Positions 1 to 7,740 of a stretch of 64,000 nt of DNA are shown here, one piece after another (the first letter of the stretch is position 1; each line of letters starts with the position of its first letter). The position numbers and the translations under genes are program-made. The notes beneath the pieces were generated by a model. The model did no database searches, was not told the origin of the DNA, and saw only the letters and a program-made list of their open reading frames with translations. Source of the DNA: Candidatus Pristimantibacillus lignocellulolyticus (lineage in GTDB: Bacteria > Bacillota > Bacilli > Paenibacillales > Paenibacillaceae); NCBI GenBank assembly GCA_023639215.1, contig CP097899.1, positions 2,605,001 through 2,669,000 on the forward strand. The letters are read 5' to 3'.

Positions 1-510
1 TCAGTGATTCTCGATCCTTATGATGGTCCTGTTAATGCGTTCCTTCAAATGATAGGAATCGAAACCCCACCTATGTGGCTAGCCGGAATAGGTACGGCAT
101 TACCAACGATTGCATTAATCAATGTATGGCAAAGTTTATCTTTTCAAACCATTGTTTATCTGGCAGCTTTGCAAGGAGTTCCGAATGAATTATATGAGGC
201 AGCAGATCTAGATGGAGCAGGCAAGTGGAGAAAAATGCTAAATGTAACTCTTCCGATTGTATCTCCTACAACCTTTTTCCTTGTCATTACCAGTATTATT
301 GGTTCCTTCCAAAACTATGCATCGGTGCGTGCATTAACAAACGGAGGACCAGGTGTTGCGTCTCGAGTCATTTCACTCAATATATATGAAGAAGCATTTA
401 CCTATAATAGATACAGCTATGCAGCAGCACAGGCTATCCTGTTATTTGCTGTCATCTTAGTGATTACAATCATCCAGTGGAAGGGGCAAAAAAGATGGGT
501 TCACAATTAG
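1..510 (+). CDS. Sugar ABC transporter permease, MalF type (5' truncated by window edge)
   Basis: C-terminal 169 residues of a CUT1-family inner-membrane permease. The frame is open through position 1, so the start lies upstream; families of this type run about 290-310 residues. Visible are the cytoplasmic EAA loop (EAADLDGAGKW, then LPIVSPTTFF), which contacts the ATPase, and the NGGPG motif seen in many MalF proteins. It overlaps the next permease. With the following permease and two glycosidases it forms an oligosaccharide import and digestion operon. No ATPase gene is present, as is usual for Firmicutes that share one MsmX-type ATPase (known for the family; inferred here). Confidence 0.9.
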   Translation, partial: SVILDPYDGPVNAFLQMIGIETPPMWLAGIGTALPTIALINVWQSLSFQTIVYLAALQGVPNELYEAADLDGAGKWRKMLNVTLPIVSPTTFFLVITSIIGSFQNYASVRALTNGGPGVASRVISLNIYEEAFTYNRYSYAAAQAILLFAVILVITIIQWKGQKRWVHN

Positions 511-1349
511 TTAAAAAGAAATCGGAAACCGAACTTAAACCCTCCACGATTATCAGTTCGATCGTAATCTTCGTGCTGGGTTTAATGATGATTGTCCCAT
601 TCCTATTTATGATATCAGCAGCTTTGAAACCAAACGCACTTATTTTTGCTGAACCCTTAAATTTTATTCCACATGAAATTTATTGGGAAAATTTTAAAAC
701 GATTTTTCATCATGAATATTTCTTCAAATGGTATGGAAACTCAATCTATATCGTAGTCTTAACTATTATTTTCAGATTCGTAGTCGTAACGATGGCTGCT
801 TATGCATTTGCCAGATTGAATTTTCCTTTCAAAGAGGCAATTTTCTTCCTGTTCATATCTACAATGATGATTCCCGCAGATACGACGGTTATCGCGAGAT
901 ATATGTTATATAAATCATTGCATATATACAATACAGAATGGGCGTTGATCATTCCTGCCACTTTTGATGTGTTTTTCATTTTCTTGTTAAGACAGTTTTT
1001 TGCAGGCTTACCTAAGGAAATTTCTGAGGCAGCTGTTGTAGATGGATGTTCCCAATTTAAAGTTTATTACCGTATCATATTGCCGCTTGCCGTACCGGCA
1101 CTGGTTACTATGTTGTTGTTCACCTTTATTTGGTCTTGGAATGATTTTGTAAATCCATTTATTTTCATTTCAAGTATAGAAAAGCAAGTTGTAACCGTAG
1201 GATTGGAATATTTCCAAGAGCAAGCAGGGACCAACTACGGACTACAGATGGCTGGTGCATGTATTATCGTTATTATTCCTATTATATTATTCGCATTCTC
1301 CCAAAGATATTTTGTTGAAGGAATTGCAAGCTCAGGTGTTAAAGGTTAA
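495..1349 (+). CDS. Sugar ABC transporter permease, MalG type
   Basis: Second inner-membrane permease of the importer, 284 residues from ATG 495. That start is chosen because AAGGGG at 481-486 sits 8 nt upstream; an in-frame GTG at 477 has no ribosome site. It overlaps the preceding gene by 16 nt, suggesting translational coupling. Six hydrophobic segments are apparent and the EAA loop reads EAAVVDGCSQF followed by RIILPL. It ends in SGVKG, the typical MalG-type tail. The substrate is not visible from sequence. The GH20 and GH35 genes downstream point to a galactose- and GlcNAc-containing oligosaccharide (inference). Confidence 0.93.
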   Translation: MGSQLVKKKSETELKPSTIISSIVIFVLGLMMIVPFLFMISAALKPNALIFAEPLNFIPHEIYWENFKTIFHHEYFFKWYGNSIYIVVLTIIFRFVVVTMAAYAFARLNFPFKEAIFFLFISTMMIPADTTVIARYMLYKSLHIYNTEWALIIPATFDVFFIFLLRQFFAGLPKEISEAAVVDGCSQFKVYYRIILPLAVPALVTMLLFTFIWSWNDFVNPFIFISSIEKQVVTVGLEYFQEQAGTNYGLQMAGACIIVIIPIILFAFSQRYFVEGIASSGVKG

Positions 1350-1381
1350 TTCCTATTTCATATAAAAGGAGATGAGAAAAA

Positions 1382-3274
1382 ATGTTGATTTGTATTAAAA
1401 ACTCGTTGCAACCTCAGTTCTTGGAAGGGCTACACATTCTACAAGAAGAGCTTGGCTACACTTTATCAAAAGATGGGTTATGTATTGAAGTCACGCAAAG
1501 ACCGGGAAACCTAGTGGTTAGCTTAGAGAATAAGCAAGGGATCATTCAGTTTGAACAACCTGTCCATCTTTATCGTGCCATGGGACTTTTTCTTGAACAT
1601 GCCAAGGTAGAAGATGCTTTTTATATAGAAGAAACACCTCACTTCCAGACTAGCGGTACTATGGTTGATAACTCCCGAAATGCAGTTATGTCGGTTGATA
1701 GCGTTAAGAGGCTTATTCGCATTATGGCAACGATGGGTTTAAATCAACTGATGTTGTATACCGAGGACACGTATGAAATCTCATCGCGGCCGTACTTTGG
1801 CTACTTGCGAGGGAGATATAGCTTTGAAGAATTAAAAGAATGCGATGATTACGCTGCAATATTTGGAATTGAGATGGTTGCTTGCATACAGACGCTTGGA
1901 CATTTGCGTCAGGCACTACAATGGCAACATACAGATGATTATAAAGATACAGATGATATTTTGCTTATCGGATCTGAAGAGACCTATCAATTCATTGATG
2001 AGATGATACAGGCTGCAACGGCGCCGCTTCGTAGTAAAAGAATTCATATCGGAATGGATGAAGCCCATACACTTGGTCTAGGGAACTATATCAAGAAAAA
2101 TGGATATCGTCCTCGATTTGAATTGATGAATGAGCATTTACACCGGGTTCTTCAAATTACCGCTAAGTATCGTTTGCAACCGATGATATGGAGCGACATG
2201 TACTTCCGTCTTGGTTCTGAAGTGGGAGACTACTACGATACAACATCAGTCGTCCCAGAGCATGTTATTTCAGAAATGCCGAAAAATGTACAATATGTTT
2301 ATTGGGATTATTATCATAGCGATCCTGAGTTTTATAGAGATTATGTAAGGAAACATCAACAATTTGGCTCATCACCAATCTTTGCAGGAGGGGCTTGGAC
2401 TTGGAATGGAATTATTCCAAATCATGGAAAATCATTCCGAACAACAGATGCAGCTCTATCTGTTTGCAAGGAAGAAGGAGTATCCGAGGTTATCGCTACA
2501 ATATGGGGAGACAATGGTAACGAAGGTAATGTATTTTCAGGATTGCCAACACTCCAGTTGTATGCGGAACATGCCTATTCGAAAGAGTTGGATGAGCAGA
2601 AGCTGAAGCGAAGATTTAATACATGTACGGGCGGAGAATGGGATCAATTCATTCAAGCTAAATACATCGATGAGCTTCCTGAAACAGAGGCGGATAATTT
2701 AATAGAGGCTAATCCATCAAGGTATTTATTATGGCAAGATCTGTTACTAGGTTTATTCGATAAGCACGTAGATGGACGCAATCTACCGAAACATTATGAG
2801 GCTATGGCAGATCAGATGAGGGCAAACGCCAACAATAATCCGAATTGGTCAATGTTATTCAATGTATATGAAAAATTATGTACCGTTCTATCGAGCAAAT
2901 GCGATATAGGAATTCGTATTAAAAATAGCTATGATTTACAAGATCGGAACGAACTTTATCGCATCGCGAGTGAGGAATTGACTCAGCTGAGGGCTAATGT
3001 GAAAGAATTGCATGAAGCACACCGTGCACAATGGATGGCAACTTATAAAATATTCGGCTGGGAGATTATTGATCTTCGGTATGGAGGGCTACTTGCACGT
3101 ATTGAATCAGCAAAGCAACGCCTTATCGCTTATTTATCTGGAGAAATTCCCAATTTAGAAGAATTAGATATAGCTAAACTTAGCTTTGACGGTGGACCAA
3201 GCTGGAATGATAATCAGCTAGGTTTCGTCAATTTATATCATCGTATGATCTCAACCAGTACTACCTTACTATAA
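1382..3274 (+). CDS. GH20 beta-N-acetylhexosaminidase, GcnA-like, cytoplasmic
   Basis: Removes terminal beta-linked GlcNAc or GalNAc (family knowledge). 630 residues, close to streptococcal GcnA (about 627). The GH20 barrel spans roughly residues 85-400. The catalytic Asp-Glu pair is D226-E227 in IHIGMDEA, and substrate-side motifs include TEDTYE near 127-132 and a Trp-rich segment (GGAWTWNG, then TIWGDNG) near 340-380. No signal peptide is visible, so it should act on imported oligosaccharides. Ribosome site AAAGGAG precedes ATG 1382. It sits in one operon with the two permeases and the GH35 gene. A GH20 fold is near certain; the exact specificity is not. Confidence 0.88.
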   Translation: MLICIKNSLQPQFLEGLHILQEELGYTLSKDGLCIEVTQRPGNLVVSLENKQGIIQFEQPVHLYRAMGLFLEHAKVEDAFYIEETPHFQTSGTMVDNSRNAVMSVDSVKRLIRIMATMGLNQLMLYTEDTYEISSRPYFGYLRGRYSFEELKECDDYAAIFGIEMVACIQTLGHLRQALQWQHTDDYKDTDDILLIGSEETYQFIDEMIQAATAPLRSKRIHIGMDEAHTLGLGNYIKKNGYRPRFELMNEHLHRVLQITAKYRLQPMIWSDMYFRLGSEVGDYYDTTSVVPEHVISEMPKNVQYVYWDYYHSDPEFYRDYVRKHQQFGSSPIFAGGAWTWNGIIPNHGKSFRTTDAALSVCKEEGVSEVIATIWGDNGNEGNVFSGLPTLQLYAEHAYSKELDEQKLKRRFNTCTGGEWDQFIQAKYIDELPETEADNLIEANPSRYLLWQDLLLGLFDKHVDGRNLPKHYEAMADQMRANANNNPNWSMLFNVYEKLCTVLSSKCDIGIRIKNSYDLQDRNELYRIASEELTQLRANVKELHEAHRAQWMATYKIFGWEIIDLRYGGLLARIESAKQRLIAYLSGEIPNLEELDIAKLSFDGGPSWNDNQLGFVNLYHRMISTSTTLL

Positions 3275-3313
3275 ATTAGATAATTAAACAGATTGAGTGT
3301 TGAGGTGAATATA

Positions 3314-5068
3314 TTGACTATTTTTAGTTACGAGAATGATCAATTTTTATATAATGGGCAACCCACCCACATCATTTCAGGTGCTATTCATTATTTTCGA
3401 GTTGTGCCACAATATTGGGAAGATCGACTGAAGAAGTTGCTAGCCTGCGGCTTCAATACGGTGGAAACCTATATTCCATGGAATTTTCACGAGCCTAAGA
3501 AAGGACAATTCCAATTTAATGGGATGGCTGATGTCGTTCACTTTATTGAGATTGCTGGGAATTTGGGGCTTCATGTTATCGTACGACCGTCACCCTATAT
3601 TTGTGCAGAATGGGAATTCGGAGGATTACCAGCCTGGCTACTAGCAGAACAGGGTCTACGTTTGAGATGTGCAGATCCCAACTATTTGAATCATGTAGAT
3701 GAATACTATGAAGAACTTCTTCCAAAATTAAAGCCATTATTATGCACAAATGGTGGTCCAATAATTGCTATGCAGATCGAGAATGAGTATGGTAGCTACG
3801 GGAATGATAAGAAGTACTTGAATCATATCAAGCAGAAGATGCTAGAGCAGGGAATGAATGTACTACTATTCACTTCAGATGGAGCAGAGGATGCAATGCT
3901 ACAAGGAGGAATGGTACCTGGTGCATTGGCTACGGCTAATTTCGGTTCACGTGCGGAGGAGTCTTTTCTCAAACTTGGTGAATATCAACCTAATGCTCCA
4001 TACATGTGCATGGAGTATTGGAATGGATGGTTCGATCATTGGGGTAAGCCACATCACTGTCGAGATGCAGATGATGTAGCCAATGTATTAGAGGATATGT
4101 TAAAGCTTAACGGATCAGTTAACTTCTATATGTTCCATGGTGGGACGAATTTCGGGTTTTATAATGGAGCCAATTGTATGACAGATCGGTATGATTATCA
4201 ACCAACCGTAACTAGTTATGATTATGATTCGCTTCTGAACGAATCTGGCGATCCTACTGAAAAGTATTGGAAAGTTCGCGAAGTATTAAGTAAGTTCGGA
4301 TTTGCTAGTAATGAACTACCGGTTGCAATGCCTAAAAAAAGCTACGGAAAAATACAGATGACTGGACAAGCACTGTTGAGGGATCAATTACTTCAAGTTT
4401 CTTCACCGATCGATACGATCTATCCCGAAACGATGGAAAAGCTTGGTCAAGAATACGGCTACTGCCTATATTCGACACATATTAGTGGTCCACGCCCGAG
4501 TAAAGAGTTTGTAGTACAGGAAGTACACGATCGAGCACAAGTGTTTGTTAATGGTGAAGATATTGGCATTATTGAGAGATGGAAACCTGAGCAGACACTT
4601 TCCTTTGAAGTTCCAGCGGAAGGCGCCCTAATTGAAATATTAGTTGAGAATATGGGGCGTATCAACTACGGTCCTTATCTCGAAGATCGAAAAGGAATAA
4701 CAGAGGGAGTTCGTCACGGCTTCCAGTTTTTATCGGAATGGACAAGCTATACTTTGCCACTCGATAATTTGTCTGAACTTACGTTTAAACCGATCGAATC
4801 AAAACTTACTAATGCTCCTTGCTTCTACCAAGGGAATTTATGCATTGAAGAAATAGCGGATACCTTTGTTCACCTAGAAGGCTGGCAAAAAGGAGTAATC
4901 TTCATCAATGGATTTAACCTTGGTCGTTATTGGAATATTGGTCCGCAGCAAACATTATATGTTCCTGCTCCATTATTGAAATTAGGAAATAATGAAATTA
5001 TCATTTTTGAGCAGCACGGCACGGAAACAAACGAGATCAATTTTAAGGAACATGCAATCTTAGGTTAA
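3314..5068 (+). CDS. GH35 beta-galactosidase, BgaC-like, cytoplasmic
   Basis: Hydrolyses terminal beta-galactosides; the short intracellular GH35 subgroup (about 590 residues, like pneumococcal BgaC) prefers Gal-beta-1,3-GlcNAc. 584 residues from TTG 3314, chosen because TTGAGGTG at 3300-3307 is correctly spaced; an upstream in-frame TTG (3293) lacks a site. Acid/base E158 lies in QIENEYG and nucleophile E234 in CMEYWNGWFDHWG. The first 330 residues form the barrel, followed by beta-sandwich domains with a jelly-roll end (GFNLGRYWN). No signal peptide. It follows the GH20 gene by 39 nt and is the last gene of the operon. Pairing with GH20 suggests sequential removal of Gal then GlcNAc. Confidence 0.9.
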   Translation: MTIFSYENDQFLYNGQPTHIISGAIHYFRVVPQYWEDRLKKLLACGFNTVETYIPWNFHEPKKGQFQFNGMADVVHFIEIAGNLGLHVIVRPSPYICAEWEFGGLPAWLLAEQGLRLRCADPNYLNHVDEYYEELLPKLKPLLCTNGGPIIAMQIENEYGSYGNDKKYLNHIKQKMLEQGMNVLLFTSDGAEDAMLQGGMVPGALATANFGSRAEESFLKLGEYQPNAPYMCMEYWNGWFDHWGKPHHCRDADDVANVLEDMLKLNGSVNFYMFHGGTNFGFYNGANCMTDRYDYQPTVTSYDYDSLLNESGDPTEKYWKVREVLSKFGFASNELPVAMPKKSYGKIQMTGQALLRDQLLQVSSPIDTIYPETMEKLGQEYGYCLYSTHISGPRPSKEFVVQEVHDRAQVFVNGEDIGIIERWKPEQTLSFEVPAEGALIEILVENMGRINYGPYLEDRKGITEGVRHGFQFLSEWTSYTLPLDNLSELTFKPIESKLTNAPCFYQGNLCIEEIADTFVHLEGWQKGVIFINGFNLGRYWNIGPQQTLYVPAPLLKLGNNEIIIFEQHGTETNEINFKEHAILG

Positions 5069-5075
5069 TCATGTT

Positions 5076-5119
5076 AAGCAGCTTCTTAGGTTAAGAGAAC
5101 CTTAAGAGGCTGTTTTTTT
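5076..5119 (+). terminator. Rho-independent terminator after the GH20-GH35 operon
   Basis: CAGCTTCTTAGGTT pairs with AACCTTAAGAGGCTG (one bulge) around an AAGAG loop and is followed by a run of seven T. It lies just after the GH35 stop codon. Confidence 0.85.
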
Positions 5120-5210
5120 GTTTCATAGGATTGAATACATTTATCGATCTCTACTTCAAATGTCACAAGATATTGCCTATTGAGATCGTTTTTCATTTGT
5201 TATCTATTAT

Positions 5211-5400
5211 TCATATTCTGTTCAAGAGGAATGCCTGCGGTTGAAACTCTGATTGTATCCTTTTATTCTGGTTGGCATCATAGGTAAGTGGACAGCATGT
5301 GGTCAGAATATTATCAGGTTTTCCTGCTTCGCGCTCACCAGCATCAGCCTTGCCCTCGATCCATTGAATTAATCTTGTTTTATCTACAGTAATACGGGAA
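5211..5400 (-). pseudogene. C-terminal remnant of an unidentified protein
   Basis: The minus strand reads as about 63 coherent codons ending in TGA at 5211-5213, containing DKTRLIQWIEGKADAGE and ending QPQAFLLNRI. It looks like real coding sequence but has no start or ribosome site. The frame runs rightward into the plus-strand histidine kinase remnant, where it loses protein-like character. I do not recognise the family. A tail of a gene cut by an old rearrangement is the simplest reading. Confidence 0.4.
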
Positions 5401-5638
5401 GTTTGGAACTGAGAAGCATAAGTACAATAAAGATAGTAATAGCAATGGTTTAGGATTATCTATTGTGAAAAAGATTGTTGATTTGCACGCTGGAACGATT
5501 AATCTTTCTAGCGAAGTACATAAAGGAACAAGCGTTACTATCCAGTTGCCGCAGCGACTTGCGCATGATCATCGAGTTCTCTTGTTGAAGAGCTTAGTTA
5601 TACATAGGGAAAAGCTGGAAAGATTGCAAATAAGCTAA
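5393..5638 (+). pseudogene. Sensor histidine kinase C-terminal remnant (HATPase domain end)
   Basis: An open stretch bounded by a stop at 5390 and TAA at 5636 reads FGTEKHKYNKD then SNGLGLSIVKKIVDLHAG and KGTSVTIQLP. This is the G-box and last strand of a PhoR/EnvZ-class histidine kinase ATPase domain. The N-terminal sensor, phosphoacceptor His and N-box are missing, and no start is visible, so it is a non-functional stump. The 30-odd residues after QLP do not resemble kinase sequence. It abuts a minus-strand remnant, so the segment is a scar with pieces of at least two genes. Confidence 0.75.
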
Positions 5639-5663
5639 ATCATATAGAACCACTCACTTACGT

Positions 5664-5753
5664 TCAATCTTTCTTAAGAATATGTTTGCCTGCAACGAGA
5701 AGTAGTACGATTGTACCCACAAGTAATAAACCTAATACTATAATGTATGCCAT
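5664..5753 (-). CDS. Small single-pass membrane protein, 29 residues
   Basis: The ORF runs from ATG 5753 to TGA 5664. The predicted product is MAYIIVLGLLLVGTIVLLLV followed by AGKHILKKD: one uninterrupted hydrophobic helix and a basic C-terminus, so it should insert with the tail in the cytoplasm. A GGAGTG ribosome site (5763-5768) lies 9 nt upstream of the ATG. It is similar in size and shape to KdpF-like or regulatory microproteins, but I cannot assign a family. It lies in decayed DNA, so expression is unproven. Confidence 0.5.
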   Translation of the reverse strand: MAYIIVLGLLLVGTIVLLLVAGKHILKKD

Positions 5754-5903
5754 TTCTTTATTCACTCCGTTCATTATTTTTCTTGATATAAAATTCCAAG
5801 CAAGCTATGGGAGTACATGTAATTATCATTTACAACAATTTAGATTTTACTCTGTTAATCATAGTTAAACCGTAAAAAATATCGGATGGTTGATTCTATA
5901 ATA

Positions 5904-5948
5904 GAAAAATGGTGATACAGGAGTAGCTCCTTGTATCACCATTTTTTC
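5904..5948 (-). terminator. Bidirectional terminator downstream of deoD
   Basis: AAAAATGGTGATACA and TGTATCACCATTTTTT form a 15-bp stem around GGAGTAGCTCCT, itself nearly palindromic. It has A and T tracts on both sides. It lies about 95 nt after the deoD stop codon on the minus strand. Confidence 0.85.
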
Positions 5949-6044
5949 ATGTTTTACAACAATTTTTCAAGAGTGAGCTAGCCCTCTTGCGAAATCTACG
6001 TTTGTGATAGCCTCTTTTTGTTTATTTACAATCGTTATTAGGTA

Positions 6045-6749
6045 CTATCTTGCAACAGTTTCTAATGCTACTTCGATCATGTCGTTGAAAGTGGTTTGTC
6101 TTTCTTGGGCTGTTGTTTGTTCACCAGTAAGAATATGATCGCTAACTGTTATAAGACTCAAAGCATTAACACCGAATTTGCAGGCCAAATAATATAAAGC
6201 TGCTGTCTCCATCTCTACAGCCAATACACCATGCTCACCAAGCTTGTTGACCCCATCTAAATTCTCTGTGTAGAAAATATCAGAAGAAAGTACATTACCA
6301 ACACGAAGGCTAAGTCCTTTATCTGTTCCAATTTCATAAGCCTTTTTAATTAAATTAAAGGTTCCAATCTGCGGGAAATCAAACCCTGGGAATTGGTTTC
6401 GAATGATAGCGGAATCAGTCGCCGCTGCTTGTGCAATAATGACATCACGGATGTTTACCTCATGCTGGATGGCTCCGCATGTGCCAATACGAACGAGATT
6501 TTTGACTCCATAATCTTTGATCAATTCATGGATATAAATAGAGGCTGAAGGCATGCCCATTCCTGTTCCTTGAATAGACACGCGATTTCCTTTATAAGTT
6601 CCAGTAAAGCCTAACATGCCACGTACATTGTTGTAACAAACAGCATCTTCTAGGAAAGTCTCGGCAATATATTTTGCGCGTAATGGATCTCCTGGCAGTA
6701 AAACTGATTCAGCAATTTCGCCAACTTTGGCTTCGATATGAAAACTCAT
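6045..6749 (-). CDS. deoD: Purine nucleoside phosphorylase, DeoD type
   Basis: Cytoplasmic phosphorolysis of purine (deoxy)ribonucleosides to base plus (deoxy)ribose-1-phosphate, the substrate for DeoB nearby. 234 residues, matching hexameric bacterial DeoD. Motifs: LLPGDPLRAKYIAE near residue 18, GTGMGMPSASIYIHEL near 62, RIGTCGAI near 87, AVEMETAALYYLA near 178 and the catalytic Asp in SDHILTGE near 204. Start ATG 6749 is preceded by GGAGGG at ideal spacing; an upstream in-frame start at 6797 has no such site and would add 16 unrelated residues. It is separated from the Crp/Fnr gene by 182 nt containing a Crp-type palindrome. Confidence 0.96.
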   Translation of the reverse strand: MSFHIEAKVGEIAESVLLPGDPLRAKYIAETFLEDAVCYNNVRGMLGFTGTYKGNRVSIQGTGMGMPSASIYIHELIKDYGVKNLVRIGTCGAIQHEVNIRDVIIAQAAATDSAIIRNQFPGFDFPQIGTFNLIKKAYEIGTDKGLSLRVGNVLSSDIFYTENLDGVNKLGEHGVLAVEMETAALYYLACKFGVNALSLITVSDHILTGEQTTAQERQTTFNDMIEVALETVAR

Positions 6750-6849
6750 ATAATTCCCTCCATTAGTTCGAATGTGACTTCGAGTTAGTTTCACCAAAGA
6801 TCATAGCACAATACATATTTACAAAATGTATCAAGGATTACTTCAAAAA

Positions 6850-6865
6850 TGTGAAGTAGTTCACA
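6850..6865. promoter_or_regulatory. Crp-type operator TGTGA-N6-TCACA upstream of deoD
   Basis: TGTGAAGTAGTTCACA is a perfect match to the classical TGTGA-N6-TCACA Crp/Fnr-family palindrome. It lies between the stop of the Crp/Fnr regulator gene and the deoD start. A possible -10 (TATGAT on the minus strand, 6800-6805) would place the site centre near -64, a typical activator position, but no good -35 is seen. That the neighbouring regulator binds here is inference. Confidence 0.65.
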
Positions 6866-6931
6866 CAATATTAGTAAGCTCAGTAACGGAAATAAAGCGC
6901 TATCATTTGTTATATTTGATGCATGAATTAC

Positions 6932-7645
6932 CTAACGATTCCACTTGCGAAGAGTTGGGAACTCTTCTGTCTCATTACAAATCGATTCTAGTTTACCCAT
7001 ATCGAGGAGGTATAAAAATTTGTCGCGAATATCGATCAGTCCTTCGCTTTGAAATTCACCTAGTGTCTTGGATATCGATTCTCTAGTGACTCCTAGCATG
7101 TTGGCGATCAAGGTTTGACTAATTTTAAGATCAATTTTGTAAACGTTATCAAAAGGGACTCCAAAATTATAATAGAGATCCATAACAATATTAGCAACTT
7201 TTCCACGAACGTCATAAAAGGTTAAATAACGAATCATACGATTGAGCATTCTAGTTCGATCTACAAGAATTTTGTAAGCGTTTCGCATTACAGAGGGATA
7301 TTTATCAACAATGGATAAGAAATCTTGTTTTTGCATAAGCCATACTGACACGTTTTCTAGCGCTTCAATGGATGAGATTCGATGATTGTCGTTAGACAAG
7401 GCTTCAACTTCTCCAATGATGTCGCCTGCCATTGTGATGCTTAGAACAATCTCCTTGTCTTCGTATATACGATAAATCTTAACCATACCTGAACGAATGA
7501 GATACACTTCATCACTCTCGTCATTCTCGAACATAAGGATGTGATTTTTTTTGAAGTGACGTTCCTTGAGTAAAGGGGTTATATATTGAAATTCATCATT
7601 AGGAATATCAGTAAAAATTTTGATATCAGCTAGGTTTGTAATCAT
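6932..7645 (-). CDS. Crp/Fnr family transcriptional regulator
   Basis: 237 residues. An N-terminal cyclic-nucleotide-like beta-roll (about 1-120) has the ILMFENDESDEVYLI and GDIIGEVEAL segments. A dimer helix follows (about 125-150), then a winged helix-turn-helix (ISQTLIANMLGVTRESISKT) near 178-197 whose recognition helix carries TRESISK, close to the R-E-x3-R of Crp. No cysteine cluster of the Fnr Fe-S type is evident. Start ATG 7645 is chosen because AAAGGA lies 9 nt upstream; earlier starts overlap that site. Divergent from deoB and upstream of deoD, so likely a local regulator of nucleoside catabolism. Effector unknown. Confidence 0.9.
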   Translation of the reverse strand: MITNLADIKIFTDIPNDEFQYITPLLKERHFKKNHILMFENDESDEVYLIRSGMVKIYRIYEDKEIVLSITMAGDIIGEVEALSNDNHRISSIEALENVSVWLMQKQDFLSIVDKYPSVMRNAYKILVDRTRMLNRMIRYLTFYDVRGKVANIVMDLYYNFGVPFDNVYKIDLKISQTLIANMLGVTRESISKTLGEFQSEGLIDIRDKFLYLLDMGKLESICNETEEFPTLRKWNR

Positions 7646-7740
7646 TAACATACATCCTTTCAAGGATTATTGTTGCATGATATCACGGGAACAAATGCTT
7701 TGCAACATTAGAGCTTACTCTGAAGAATCGAGGAAATGAG

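Noticed and set aside
5686..5868. 60-codon plus-strand ORF in the decayed region
   Set aside because: Antisense to the better supported 29-residue membrane ORF; no ribosome site.
6826..7086. 86-codon plus-strand ORF
   Set aside because: No ribosome site, overlaps the deoD control region and the 3' end of the Crp/Fnr gene in antisense; composition is not protein-like.
7665..7710. TGTTGCA...TGCAACA inverted repeat in the Crp/Fnr-deoB intergenic region
   Set aside because: Seven-base arms 25 nt apart in AT-rich DNA; does not match the Crp-type palindrome and may be chance.
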